64,000 nucleotides of DNA from CAZWSX01 sp964636985 (GCA_964636985.1 CAZWSX010000025.1:55191-119190); one strand, 5' to 3'. Positions 9,214 to 18,091 are shown, counted from the first letter of the stretch. A program made the numbers and translations. The notes: a model not told the origin generated them from the letters alone.

Positions 9214-10383
9214 ATGTCCGACATCGGCGTCGCCGTCGTGGGGACCGGTTTTATCGGGCCCGTGCATGTCGAGGCTCTCAAGCGAACGAGCGTCGAAGTC
9301 ATCGGCATTTTGGGGTCGACGTTCGAGAAATCGCGCGAGGCCTCGCAGCGGCTCAACCTGGGCCGCCCCTACAAAAACTACGAGGAAGTCCTCCGCGACA
9401 GCCGCGTCCAGGCGGTCCACATCACGTCCCCCAATCGCCATCACTTCGAGATGGCTAAGCAGGCGCTTAAGGCGCGCAAGCACGTGATGTGCGAGAAGCC
9501 CCTCGCGATGACCACCCGCGAGTCGAAAGAACTGGTGCAACTGGCGGCGGAGTCGCAGCTGGCCGCGGGCGTTTGCTACAACATTCGCTACTATCCGCTG
9601 TGCCGGGAGGTTCGCGAGCGCGTGCTGCGCGGCGATATTGGCGAAGTGCTGCACGTGCAAGGTTCGTACGTGCAGGACTGGCTGCTCTTTAATACCGATT
9701 TCAATTGGCGGGTGCTGGCTAGCGAAGGCGGGGAACTTCGCGCCGTCGCCGATATTGGTACGCATTGGCTCGATCTGATCCAACACGTCACCGGTCAAAA
9801 AGTGATCGCCGTGATGGCTGATTTGCAAACGGTCCACCAGGTCCGCAAACGCCCCTCGGGACAAGTTGAAACGTTCAGCGGCAAGATCCAGGATGCGACG
9901 CGCGACGCGGAGCAGATCCCTGTCTCGATCGATACCGAAGATTGCGGCGCGCTATTGATTAAGTTCACCAACGGCAGCAGCGGCGTGGTGTGGATTTCGC
10001 AAACCACGGCCGGTCGTAAGAATTGCTTGCGGTTCGAGATCGGCGGCAGCCGCCAATCGTTTGCGTGGGATAGCGAACGCCCCAACGAGTTATGGATCGG
10101 ACACCGCGACAAAGCGAACGAAATTCTCACCCGCGATCCGGCTTTACTTACGGCATCCGCCCGTTCGATCGCCACGTATCCAGGCGGTCACAACGAAGGC
10201 TTCCCCGATACGTTCAAGCAGTGCTTCATCGAGTTCTACCGGTACGTGTCGCACGGAGATTTCAAGGCGCCGCAGTCCTTCCCCACCTTTGCCGACGGCC
10301 ACTACGAGCTGCGGCTGTGCGAGGCGGTGCTCAAGAGTTACAGAGAACGTCGCTGGGTCTATCTCGAGGAGATTGCATCGTGA
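9214..10383 (+). CDS. Gfo/Idh/MocA family NAD(P)-dependent oxidoreductase
   Basis: This 389-residue cytoplasmic dehydrogenase begins with a Rossmann dinucleotide-binding motif (VAVVGTGFIGPVHVEAL, GxGxxG at about residues 9-14) and carries the family EKP segment (HVMCEKPLAMT), in which Lys normally contacts cofactor and substrate. The C-terminal half is the alpha/beta substrate domain. I chose the ATG at 9214, not the longer frame at 9151, because the Rossmann fold starts there and AGGGG lies upstream. The stop overlaps the next start as TGATG, so it is translationally coupled to a sugar isomerase. Oxidation of a sugar or cyclitol is likely; the substrate is unknown. Confidence 0.88.
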   Translation: MSDIGVAVVGTGFIGPVHVEALKRTSVEVIGILGSTFEKSREASQRLNLGRPYKNYEEVLRDSRVQAVHITSPNRHHFEMAKQALKARKHVMCEKPLAMTTRESKELVQLAAESQLAAGVCYNIRYYPLCREVRERVLRGDIGEVLHVQGSYVQDWLLFNTDFNWRVLASEGGELRAVADIGTHWLDLIQHVTGQKVIAVMADLQTVHQVRKRPSGQVETFSGKIQDATRDAEQIPVSIDTEDCGALLIKFTNGSSGVVWISQTTAGRKNCLRFEIGGSRQSFAWDSERPNELWIGHRDKANEILTRDPALLTASARSIATYPGGHNEGFPDTFKQCFIEFYRYVSHGDFKAPQSFPTFADGHYELRLCEAVLKSYRERRWVYLEEIAS

Positions 10384-11300
10384 TGCAGCTCGGTTTTGTT
10401 TCGGCGATCTTGCCGGAGTTGTCGCTGGCCGAAGTGATGCAAGTCGCCCGCGAGACCGGGCACTCGTGCGTGGAAGTGATGTGCTGGCCCGTCAGCAGGG
10501 CCGACCGGCGTTACGCGGGGGTGACCCATCTCGACGTCACCGAGTTCACACCGCGGCAAGCCGACGCCGCGAGACGGTTAATCGACGAAACAGGCATCGC
10601 GATCAGCGCGCTGGGTTATTACCCGAACGCGTTATCTCCCGACTTGGAGGACGCTCGCAAGAGCGCAGACCACATTCGCAAGGTGATCGAAGCCGCTGCG
10701 ACGCTGGGAATCAAGCGGGCCAACACGTTCATCGGCCGTGACTGGACGAAATCGGTCGACGACAATTGGCCGCGGTTTCTTGAAACGTGGAAGCCGATTC
10801 TCAAGCTCGCCGAAGACCTCGACGTGAAAGTCGGCATCGAGCATTGCCCGATGCTCTTTACCAAGGACGAGTGGCCGGGCGGAAAGAACCTGGCTTACAG
10901 CCCAGCGATCTGGCGCCGGATGTTCGCGGAGATCGGCAGCGCCAACCTGGGGCTGAACTACGATCCCTCGCATATGATCTGGCAGCAGATGGACTACCTG
11001 GCGCCAATGCGTGAATTCAAAGACCGCTTGTTTCATGTCCACGCGAAAGATGTCCGGCTCGACCGCCACAAGCTGGCCGATGTCGGGATTCTGGCTCACC
11101 CCAGCGAGTACCACACGCCCAAACTGCCCGGCCTCGGCGACGTGAACTGGGGGCAATTCTTCTCGACCCTGACCGACGTGGGCTATCGCGGACCCGTTTG
11201 CGTTGAAGTGGAAGACCGCGCGTATGAGCACTCGCTCGAAGCTCGCAAAATCGCAGTCAAGCAAAGCGCGGTGTACCTGAAGCAGTTCATTCCGCAGTAG
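10383..11300 (+). CDS. sugar phosphate isomerase/epimerase (xylose isomerase-like TIM barrel)
   Basis: This 305-residue TIM-barrel protein is of the AP endonuclease 2/xylose isomerase-like family. Conserved metal-binding blocks are visible: VGIEHCPML, LGLNYDPSHMIWQQMD, LFHVHAKDVR and PVCVEVEDRAYE. These supply the usual Glu/His/Asp metal ligands. The start ATG at 10383 shares one base with the preceding stop (TGATG); the GTG at 10380 is an alternative. Pairing of this family with a Gfo/Idh/MocA dehydrogenase is common in sugar or inositol catabolism, so the two probably act on the same substrate. It has no signal peptide and should be cytoplasmic. Confidence 0.85.
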   Translation: MQLGFVSAILPELSLAEVMQVARETGHSCVEVMCWPVSRADRRYAGVTHLDVTEFTPRQADAARRLIDETGIAISALGYYPNALSPDLEDARKSADHIRKVIEAAATLGIKRANTFIGRDWTKSVDDNWPRFLETWKPILKLAEDLDVKVGIEHCPMLFTKDEWPGGKNLAYSPAIWRRMFAEIGSANLGLNYDPSHMIWQQMDYLAPMREFKDRLFHVHAKDVRLDRHKLADVGILAHPSEYHTPKLPGLGDVNWGQFFSTLTDVGYRGPVCVEVEDRAYEHSLEARKIAVKQSAVYLKQFIPQ

Positions 11301-11330
11301 TGCACTGGAACCGGACCGACGGAGCCCCAT

Positions 11331-11494
11331 TTTTTTGCCACAGAGAGCGCAGAGGTCTCAGAGAGCCATGTACTTGGAGGAACGAGGGCCGCAGGCCCGA
11401 CATATCTCAGCCGGGGCCGTAAGGCCGTAAGGCCCCGGACATTGAAACAACACTCTTCAAGGCCCGAAGGTGCCGACAGAAACGCGGCCTGAGA
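11331..11494. repeat. dispersed intergenic repeat, copy 1
   Basis: This stretch is closely matched by 48115-48270 in the same orientation. Shared blocks, in order, are TTTTTGCCACAGAG, CAGAGGTCTCAGAGAG, GGCCCGACA-ATCTCAGCCGG, GGCCGTAAGGCC and AAGGCCCGAAGGTGCCGACA. Within it are GC-rich hairpins (GGGCCGCAGGCCC, and GGCC around GTAA). Here GGCCGTAA is duplicated in tandem. Both copies sit between two plus-strand genes. Confidence 0.8.
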
Positions 11495-11568
11495 AATCGA
11501 CCGCGAGACGCACAATCACTCCGTTCGCTTAGCTTTTCGCCACACCTCGAAACAACACTTGAAAGCCC

Positions 11569-12300
11569 ATGAGCCAAGATTTCACCTACGCCGACGTTGC
11601 CAAGATGATCGATCACTCGCTGCTCAACCCGACACTGTCGGCGAGCGACTTAGAAAGCGGCTGCCAATTAGCACTGGCCTTCGACGTCGCCAGCGTTTGC
11701 ATTTTGCCGTATTACCTGAAGCGATGTGCAGATCTCTTGAAAGGTTCAACGGTCAAGGCAAGCACGACCATCGGCTTTCCGCACGGCGGCCACACCACGG
11801 CCATCAAGATCGCCGAAACCAAGCAAGCCCTGGCCGACGGCGGCCAGGAACTCGACATGGTCGTCAACATCTCGGCCGTGCTGAGCGGCGACTGGAAATA
11901 CGTCGCGCAAGACATCGCAGCCGTCGTGAAACCGACGCACGATGCGGGCCAAAAAGTGAAGGTGATTTTCGAGAACGCTTATCTCAAGGACGAGCACAAG
12001 ATCCGCCTGTGCGAAATCTGTGCGGAAGCTGGCGCCGACTGGGTGAAAACCTCCACCGGCTACGCTCCCACGGGAGCGACCATCGAAGATTTGAAACTAA
12101 TGCGCAAGCACTCGCCCGCTCACGTGCAGGTAAAAGCGGCCGGCGGAGTGCGCGACTTGGATAAGCTTCTGGAAGTGCGGGCGCTCGGTGTCACCCGCTG
12201 CGGCGCCAGTCGCACCCAAGAGATGATGGACGAAGCCCGTCGCCGCCTTGGTTTGCCAGCCATTGCGTTCGCGGCTGGCGCGACCAAAGGGGGCTACTAA
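11569..12300 (+). CDS. deoC: deoxyribose-phosphate aldolase
   Basis: This 243-residue class I aldolase cleaves 2-deoxyribose-5-phosphate to glyceraldehyde-3-phosphate and acetaldehyde in nucleoside catabolism. The key residues sit in family positions: Asp96 in ELDMVVN, the Schiff-base Lys160 in DWVKTSTGYAPTGAT, and Lys189 in VQVKAAGGVR. The length matches bacterial DeoC. The start is the ATG at 11569, preceded by a weak GAAAG. It lies on the same strand as the two sugar genes upstream but is separated from them by 268 bases containing a dispersed repeat, so it is probably its own transcription unit. Confidence 0.95.
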   Translation: MSQDFTYADVAKMIDHSLLNPTLSASDLESGCQLALAFDVASVCILPYYLKRCADLLKGSTVKASTTIGFPHGGHTTAIKIAETKQALADGGQELDMVVNISAVLSGDWKYVAQDIAAVVKPTHDAGQKVKVIFENAYLKDEHKIRLCEICAEAGADWVKTSTGYAPTGATIEDLKLMRKHSPAHVQVKAAGGVRDLDKLLEVRALGVTRCGASRTQEMMDEARRRLGLPAIAFAAGATKGGY

Positions 12301-12491
12301 GAAGCACACAATCCTGTCTCTGCGCGGTTGGGTCGCTTTCGCAAGCAGAGATGGGGAGAAGGGGAGTCGAAGGCGAATGGGAGTAGATTTCGGGATTGCT
12401 GATTTGTGATTTGCGAAGTCAGAGTCTTTTACTCACAATCTGTCTCCTTCTCCGTGATCTCCGTGCCTCTGTGTTTCAAAATCCGGACTTC
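12301..12491. repeat. intergenic repeat remnants
   Basis: The gap between the convergent deoC and glmM-like genes holds two short repeat relics. CAATCCTGTCTCTGCGCGGT (from 12310) resembles the hairpin element at 21861-21882. CTCCGTGCCTCTGTGTTTC (about 12460-12478) is the complement-strand form of the CACAGAG/CACGGAG repeats seen at 11341, 48121 and 59455-59715. No gene is evident. Confidence 0.6.
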
Positions 12492-13838
12492 CTACGTTCG
12501 CATTACCTTCGCCGTTTCATCGCACAACTGTTTGGCCGTCTCGAGTGCCGGCGCTTCGGCGATGATCCGCACGATCGGCTCCGTATTGCTGGCCCGGACA
12601 ATCAGCCAAGCCTTCTTGTCGTCCCAGTCGAACCGCATGCCGTCGAGCGTATCGCACTTGGCGGTCGAAAAATGAGATTTCAGTCGTGCCAGGGCGCCCG
12701 GTAACTCATTGCCCGAGAGCGTGACCTTGTCTTTATGGATGGCGTACTTCGGAATTTCGGCGGCGAGCTCGCTCACCTTCTTGCCGGTCTTGGCCATGGC
12801 GTCGAGCACCATCGCCATACCGACGAAACTATCGCGAACGAAGCCGACGTTGGGATCGATAGGTCCGCCATTGCCCTCGCCACCAAAGACGGCCTTGTTG
12901 GCCAACATCTGGTCGACGACATTGGCTTCGCCCACAGCTGCCCGGATGCAGGGCACTCCGGCCTTGGCTGCCAGGTCGGCGGTCATCCGGCTGGTCGCGC
13001 AGTTGATCACCACCGGACCTTTTGCTCGCGAGAGTTTATGCGCAATGCAAATCGCCAGCGTGTACTCTTCGCCGATGTAGCGCCCCGCTTCATCGAGAAG
13101 GGCCAGCCGATCGGCATCGGGGTCTTGGCAAAAACCGACGGCGCAGTTTTGCTTTGCGGCCCGCTCCGACACCGTCACCAGGTTTTCGGCCGTGGGTTCC
13201 GGCGTGTGTTCGAACTTTCCGTCCGGCGTGTCCCCCATCGCCACGACTTCGCAGCCCAGCCATTCCAGAAGTTTTATGCCCAGAATGCTCCCCGCGCCGT
13301 GGCACGAGTCGAGCAGTACGCGAAAACGCGCCGCGCGAATCTTAGCAACATCAACTCGCGCGACGACCCGTTCGAAATGCGTGGTCGTCGTATCGACGAT
13401 GGGAAACATATCTCCCACTTTGTCCCACGCCGCCCACGTGGTGGAGCCGCTGCGATATCGCTCGAGCACGCGCTTGCCTTCGCCCGAAGGGATCACGCGA
13501 CCCACGCTATTGAACAGTTTGATGCCGTTGTACGGCGGCGGATTGTGGCTGGCCGAAATCTGCACTCCGCCGGCCGCCTTCAAGCTCGAGACCAAGACTC
13601 CTGTCGTCGGCGTGGCGGCGATTCCCCCGTGAAGCACATCGCGGCCAGCAGCGTTAAGGCCAGCATGAACGGCAGCCGCGACCATCGGGCCAGTCGTTCG
13701 ACCATCACGCGTAACGACAATCGGGCCCGGCCCCAACTCCGCGGCAAACGCGGCGACATAGCGGGCCGCAACCTCGGGCGACAAACTTTCGCCCACAATG
13801 CCCCGCAGTCCCGAGACGCTAATGATAGGTTCAGCCAT
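12492..13838 (-). CDS. glmM: phosphoglucosamine mutase-like alpha-D-phosphohexomutase
   Basis: This 448-residue member of the alpha-D-phosphohexomutase superfamily has all four domains. The phosphoserine loop is GVQISASHNPPPYNG (catalytic Ser97), the metal loop is DPDADRLALLDE, the sugar-specificity loop is GGEGNGG, and the C-terminal phosphate-binding segment is VRASNTEPIVRI. The GEGNGG form of the specificity loop and the length fit GlmM-type enzymes, which make glucosamine-1-phosphate for UDP-GlcNAc and peptidoglycan/LPS precursors. A phosphomannomutase role cannot be excluded. A second mutase of another subfamily lies nearby at 14671. Confidence 0.75.
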   Translation of the reverse strand: MAEPIISVSGLRGIVGESLSPEVAARYVAAFAAELGPGPIVVTRDGRTTGPMVAAAVHAGLNAAGRDVLHGGIAATPTTGVLVSSLKAAGGVQISASHNPPPYNGIKLFNSVGRVIPSGEGKRVLERYRSGSTTWAAWDKVGDMFPIVDTTTTHFERVVARVDVAKIRAARFRVLLDSCHGAGSILGIKLLEWLGCEVVAMGDTPDGKFEHTPEPTAENLVTVSERAAKQNCAVGFCQDPDADRLALLDEAGRYIGEEYTLAICIAHKLSRAKGPVVINCATSRMTADLAAKAGVPCIRAAVGEANVVDQMLANKAVFGGEGNGGPIDPNVGFVRDSFVGMAMVLDAMAKTGKKVSELAAEIPKYAIHKDKVTLSGNELPGALARLKSHFSTAKCDTLDGMRFDWDDKKAWLIVRASNTEPIVRIIAEAPALETAKQLCDETAKVMRT

Positions 13839-13916
13839 GCCGCAAGAGGCTCCAGATGCACCAGGCGAGTTCGAAAGACTGTCAGTGTGGGCGAAAACAG
13901 GCGGAAAGGGAAGCGT

Positions 13917-14483
13917 CTAGCCACCTGCCCGATCGACCAGTTCTTTGAAGAGCTTACGCAACGATTTGTGCAGGAATCTGACATACGACTTGTCGAGTCG
14001 GTTTGCCGCGATCAATTCGACGACGTCCGCGAAATCCCGGTGCGTACGACGGATGTTCCCCTCGCCGCACGCGAGTTTGCACTCGATCAATTTGGCCAGC
14101 TGAATCACGGGAAGCCCCTCTAGCTCGGCGACAACCTGGGCATCGGACGGATCGGGCAATAAGACTTCGCTTCCAGAACCGGCTCGCTCTCCGGCGACGA
14201 GGAATTGCACGGGCACGCCCGTCGACGACAGGAATTCGGATTGCTCTGCGTTCCAAGTGAACTTGACGTCCAACAGAGCTTGCCGAATCGACGCTTCGTC
14301 TTCCGATCGAACCAGCAGGTCCAAGTCGACGGTATTCCTGCGATAGCCATGGAGGCAGACTGCGACGCCCCCCACAATCGCAAATGGAACGTGCGCCTTC
14401 CCCAGCACCTCGCGGCATACCTTCGCGGTCTCCCACAATGGGGCGTTTCCTAACATGAGGTATGTCTCGGAGGCGGAGATCAC
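13917..14483 (-). CDS. minimal nucleotidyltransferase (AbiEii/MNT-like)
   Basis: This 188-residue protein has the nucleotidyltransferase core: FAIVGGVAVCLHGYRR, then TVDLDLLVRSE, with the GG pair at residues 38-39 and metal-binding Asp53 and Asp55. The DLDLL form resembles AbiEii-type and DUF6036 proteins, some of which are toxin halves of AbiE-like systems. No antitoxin partner (AbiEi-like DNA-binding protein) is adjacent; upstream on the same strand is only a 187-base gap to a divergent mutase gene. It may therefore be a stand-alone nucleotidyl-transferring enzyme. The start is the ATG at 14483. Confidence 0.65.
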   Translation of the reverse strand: MISASETYLMLGNAPLWETAKVCREVLGKAHVPFAIVGGVAVCLHGYRRNTVDLDLLVRSEDEASIRQALLDVKFTWNAEQSEFLSSTGVPVQFLVAGERAGSGSEVLLPDPSDAQVVAELEGLPVIQLAKLIECKLACGEGNIRRTHRDFADVVELIAANRLDKSYVRFLHKSLRKLFKELVDRAGG

Positions 14484-14670
14484 GGCCGGAACCTTTTTGA
14501 AAGAACGCCTAGTTTAGTGCATTAAGGAGGCTTGGAGAACGCGAACCTAGGGCGGGCACTCGTGCACGAACGAGGGGGCGTGTGCCGTTGCCCGCCGGGG
14601 CCGCACCCTCGTAGACTAACTGGTTTGCCAGATTGTTCGCCGTTTCCCTCTCCTCTTTTCGAGTTTTTTG

Positions 14671-16491
14671 ATGCCTGCCCCAAGTGTCGATGTCGCCGCC
14701 AACATGTCGCTGGTTCGGAAAGCCCAAGAGGAAGGAAAACTCACCGCCGGGGCCGTGAAAAACATCGAGGCCTGGCTCACGGAACCACGCTACGCTCAGT
14801 ACGCCTCGCAAGTCGCGCAGCACGTCGCCGAAGGAAAATGGAAGGCCCTCGATGATGCCTTCTGGACGGTGATCCCGTTCGGCACCGGCGGTCGCCGCGG
14901 GCGAATGTACCCCATCGGCTGCAATGTCATTAACGATCGGACGATCGGCGAAAGCGCCCAAGGGTTGGCCGACTACGTTCGTGAGGCCGTGCCCGGCGGA
15001 CCGTGGTCGTGTGCCCTCGCCTACGACACCCGGCACAACTCGCGGCACTTTGCCGAACTGTGCGCCGGCATCATGGCCGCTGCTGGTTTCACCGTCTACT
15101 TGCTCGACGACTATCGCAGCACCCCTGCCCTTTCGTACCTGGTGCGCTACAAAAAGTGCAGTTGTGGCATCATGGTCACGGCGAGCCACAACCCGCCCAG
15201 CGATAACGCCGTTAAGGTGTACTGGTCGACCGGCGGGCAAGTCCTCCCGCCGCACGATAAGGCGATTATCGACCGCGTGATGAATGTCCAGCAGATCAAG
15301 GTGATGCCTTTCGCCGAAGCAGTTGCGGCTGGCAAAGTGGTTCTGTGCACCAAGGAACTCGACGCCGCCTTTCTCAGCGAAGTCAAAAAGCAACGTTTCG
15401 ATGGCCCTCGCAATTTGAAGGTCATCTACAGCCCGTTGCACGGCGTGGGGTCTTCGGCCGTTCTGCCAGCGCTCGCCAACGATGGCTTCAAGGATGTCGA
15501 GCTGTTCCGCCCGCACGCCGAACCCAACGGCGATTTCCCCAACGTTCCGGGGCACGTTTCCAATCCCGAAAATCCGGCGGTGTTCGACAGCATCATTGCC
15601 CAAGCTCAAAAGACGGGCGCCGAGTTGATCCTCGCGACCGACCCCGACTGCGACCGGATGGGGTGCGCGGCGCCAAAGACCAAAGACCCGGCGGGGCCTT
15701 GGGGTACATTCACCGGGAACCAGATCGCGGCCCTGCTGACCGATTTTGTGCTCGAGCAGCGCAAGCGAAACGGCGGGTTGAAGCCGAAGGATTATGTTGT
15801 CAAGACGCTAGTAACAACCGACATGGTCCAGCGCATTGCCGACAGCTACGGCGTAAGAACATGCGGTAATCTCCAGGTCGGTTTCAAGTACATCGGCCAA
15901 ACGATCGACGAGCAGGGTCCCGATGGCTTCCTGTTCGGCTGCGAAGAGTCGCACGGTTACCTGGTCGGGCAATACGTGCGCGATAAAGACGCGGTCGTTG
16001 CCAGCCAGTTGATGGCCGAACTCGTGGCATCGACCAAAGCCCAACGGAAGACGTTGCACGAGCGGCTCGAGTCCCTGTATTGGCAGCATGGCTACCACTG
16101 CGAACGCTTGCTCAACGTAACGATGACCGGCAGCGAAGGGATGGCCAAAATGAAATCGCTGATGTCGCTGCTACGAACCTCTCCGCCGGCGAAATTAGGC
16201 GGCATGAACGTCGCTCAAGTCCGTGACTATGGCCAGCTCACGGTCACAAAAACCGGCAACGGGGCGAAGCCGCTCGACGGCCCCAAGGGAGACATGGTGA
16301 TTCTCGATTTCGCCGACGAAGGGAACTATGTCGCCGTTCGCCCCAGCGGCACCGAGCCGAAGGTGAAATTCTACATGTTCACCTACACGCCGGCCGAGAT
16401 GCTCAACAGCCTCGAAGCCGTCGGCCAGGCGATGAACTCCCGACTGGACGCTTGGGAAAAAGAACTCAAAGCGTTGGCCGCAAGCCTCTAG
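14671..16491 (+). CDS. phosphoglucomutase/phosphomannomutase family protein
   Basis: This 606-residue phosphosugar mutase matches the longer PgcA/PGM2-like subfamily (about 550-600 residues). The phosphoserine loop is GIMVTASHNPPSDNAVKVYW (catalytic Ser172), the metal loop is ATDPDCDRMGC, the specificity loop is FGCEESHGYL, and the C-terminus has VAVRPSGTEPKVKFYMF. It likely interconverts hexose-1-phosphate and hexose-6-phosphate in glycogen or nucleotide-sugar metabolism. ATG 14671 is preferred over the overlapping TTG at 14668. The gene is divergent from the nucleotidyltransferase. Confidence 0.88.
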   Translation: MPAPSVDVAANMSLVRKAQEEGKLTAGAVKNIEAWLTEPRYAQYASQVAQHVAEGKWKALDDAFWTVIPFGTGGRRGRMYPIGCNVINDRTIGESAQGLADYVREAVPGGPWSCALAYDTRHNSRHFAELCAGIMAAAGFTVYLLDDYRSTPALSYLVRYKKCSCGIMVTASHNPPSDNAVKVYWSTGGQVLPPHDKAIIDRVMNVQQIKVMPFAEAVAAGKVVLCTKELDAAFLSEVKKQRFDGPRNLKVIYSPLHGVGSSAVLPALANDGFKDVELFRPHAEPNGDFPNVPGHVSNPENPAVFDSIIAQAQKTGAELILATDPDCDRMGCAAPKTKDPAGPWGTFTGNQIAALLTDFVLEQRKRNGGLKPKDYVVKTLVTTDMVQRIADSYGVRTCGNLQVGFKYIGQTIDEQGPDGFLFGCEESHGYLVGQYVRDKDAVVASQLMAELVASTKAQRKTLHERLESLYWQHGYHCERLLNVTMTGSEGMAKMKSLMSLLRTSPPAKLGGMNVAQVRDYGQLTVTKTGNGAKPLDGPKGDMVILDFADEGNYVAVRPSGTEPKVKFYMFTYTPAEMLNSLEAVGQAMNSRLDAWEKELKALAASL

Positions 16492-16518
16492 TCAGTGCAT
16501 GAGTAAAAGGAACGGCCC

Positions 16519-16992
16519 ATGAGCCCTCAGGCAGAAATCCTTGCTGCTTACCTGCAAGGTCCAAAAGCACTTCGTCAGTCGATCGAGGGAATGTCGTCAT
16601 CAGACTTGCGCGCTCATCCCATTGCTGGGAAGTGGAGCACGCACGAGGTGATCTGCCACCTCGCCGATTTCGATATCATCAACGCCGAGCGGATCATGCG
16701 AATCCTCTCGGAAGACTCACCGCAGCTCTTCAACGCCGATCCCGATCCGCTGGCCGCGACCCTCAACTACGTGGGCCGCGACACACTCCAACAACTGCTG
16801 CTAATCGAGACGATTCGCCAGCACATTGCCACGATATTGGCTGGCATCGCCGACAACTCTTGGCAACGGACCGGCCGGCACTCCACGGATGGAGCGCTCA
16901 CGGTGCAAAGCATCGTCCAGCGGGTGACCAGCCACATTCCCCACCACATCCCGTTCATCCAAGCGAAACGGGCGGCGCTGGCCGCTTCGTGA
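16519..16992 (+). CDS. DinB/YfiT-like metal-dependent four-helix protein
   Basis: This 157-residue protein is of the DinB/YfiT superfamily. The family pattern is visible: GKWSTHEVICHLADFD supplies the first metal histidine and a C-terminal HIPHHIPFI block supplies others. Such four-helix proteins act as metal-dependent hydrolases or bacillithiol/mycothiol-type transferases, or have no known activity. AAAGGAA lies seven bases before the ATG. It follows the phosphosugar mutase by 27 bases on the same strand and may be co-transcribed with it. Confidence 0.75.
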   Translation: MSPQAEILAAYLQGPKALRQSIEGMSSSDLRAHPIAGKWSTHEVICHLADFDIINAERIMRILSEDSPQLFNADPDPLAATLNYVGRDTLQQLLLIETIRQHIATILAGIADNSWQRTGRHSTDGALTVQSIVQRVTSHIPHHIPFIQAKRAALAAS

Positions 16993-17437
16993 AATCTCGC
17001 ATCGTCGCCCCTATCCGTCGGGGGGAAAAAAGGCGATGTTTTCTTTGTCTTTCGGTATGCGCCGCGCCCGAAACGCGATGCGGCTTCTGCACGCTATCGG
17101 GGAATCGAATACTCCATGCGATTGTGAAGAACGGGAGTGAGGTCGCGGCGGTGATTATCAGGCGTGCGGCCGAATGTTAGCGGGTCTGCCCCGCTTCTCG
17201 CTGTGATCGTTCAAGATTTTCTAAGCGTTTCGCTACAAGTTGTTGTGAATTTGCGCGAAGCGAGTGTTCAATGCCTCGCGTTGAAAAAACATTAGCCTCA
17301 CTTAGTTAAATTCATTAGCAAGTTGTCAGTTTTTCCTTCCGCTTCTTGCCCGCAATAATTGCTCGCGACATTCGAAACCTTTGGCAGAATGGGAGTGTTG
17401 GTACAAGATGAGAGAAGGCTAGGTCGCTAGGGCAAGT
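16993..17437. other. AT-rich intergenic region, no gene seen
   Basis: About 445 bases without a supported gene. The second half (17200-17380) is clearly richer in A+T than its surroundings (for example TTGAAAAAAC at 17281 and TTAGTTAAATTC at 17302), consistent with a promoter for the COX2-like gene. I could not fix a convincing -35/-10 pair. Confidence 0.5.
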
Positions 17438-18052
17438 TTGGAGTGGGCACGTACTAAAGTGGGCATTCAGATTGTGAGTCGCGCTCCTCATGGCGCAGGA
17501 TGGGGGGCGGCGAAGGTGTCGCTCGTTCCGACATCGGCGCTGTTTCTGTGTGCGGTGCTATTCTGCACCTTGTATCTCAGCACGCTGTGCGGATGCGACT
17601 ACTACAGTGCGGCGGCGCTGTGGACGCCGCGCAGTTTGGCCGGACAATCCGCGACTTCCGATCCGTTGCTGATCCAACTCACGGGCACCGAGCATCGCTG
17701 GAAGATTGAGTATTTGTCGAGCGACCAGCTATCGAACCAGCGCGTCGTTGCCAGCATAGAGGGGATGCCAACAGGCTACGACCTTCACGTGCCCGTTCGC
17801 ACGAACGTGGAGATCGTCCTCAAGAGTAACGACTATCTTTACACCCTCGCGATTCCCGAACTGGGGTTGAAGGAGATCGCGGTTCCTGCGCTGGAGTTCC
17901 GGATGTCGTTTCGCCCCGACGAACCAGGAACCTTTTCGCTGGTCGGCGAAGAACTATGCGAAGCTCCCGAAGGTCTTGGGATGGGCAGATTGATCGTCGA
18001 ACCGCGTGCTGATTTTGTTTCTTGGCTTCGTTCTCAAAACACTTCTCTCTGA
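17438..18052 (+). CDS. lipoprotein with degenerate cytochrome oxidase subunit II (cupredoxin) domain
   Basis: The frame from TTG 17438 gives 204 residues; GTG at 17459 or 17474 are alternative starts. A hydrophobic segment ends in a lipobox (LSTLCGC, Cys53), so the protein should be lipid-anchored outside the inner membrane. The remainder resembles the cupredoxin domain of cytochrome c oxidase subunit II: LTGTEHRWKIEYL, then NDYLYTLAIPELGLKEIAVP, which parallels the 'HSFWVPELGVK' block, and EELCEAPEGLGM near the end. The CuA ligands are largely lost: the first His is Tyr, the first Cys is Gly, and the second His is Glu. It is immediately upstream of an SCO1-type gene. Confidence 0.6.
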   Translation: MEWARTKVGIQIVSRAPHGAGWGAAKVSLVPTSALFLCAVLFCTLYLSTLCGCDYYSAAALWTPRSLAGQSATSDPLLIQLTGTEHRWKIEYLSSDQLSNQRVVASIEGMPTGYDLHVPVRTNVEIVLKSNDYLYTLAIPELGLKEIAVPALEFRMSFRPDEPGTFSLVGEELCEAPEGLGMGRLIVEPRADFVSWLRSQNTSL

Positions 18053-18062
18053 CAAAGACAAA

Positions 18063-18091
18063 GTCCCCTGGGAAAAAGGCACCCAGGGGAC
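18063..18091. other. perfect 10-bp inverted repeat between two genes
   Basis: GTCCCCTGGG (18063-18072) and CCCAGGGGAC (18082-18091) are exact complements separated by nine bases (AAAAAGGCA). The hairpin lies between the COX2-like stop and the SCO1-fusion start, ending 25 bases before that ATG. No T-run follows, so it is not a typical intrinsic terminator. It could modulate read-through or mRNA processing, or be a dispersed palindrome. Confidence 0.75.

Noticed and set aside
12735..14123. 462-codon open frame on the plus strand
   Set aside because: It is antisense to the GlmM-like gene and the nucleotidyltransferase, and its translation is His/Arg-rich with no domain; a GC-rich antisense shadow.
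17281..17311. Possible -35 TTGAAA and -10-like TTAAAT before the COX2-like gene
   Set aside because: The spacing (19 bases) and the match to TATAAT are weak, so no promoter feature is listed.
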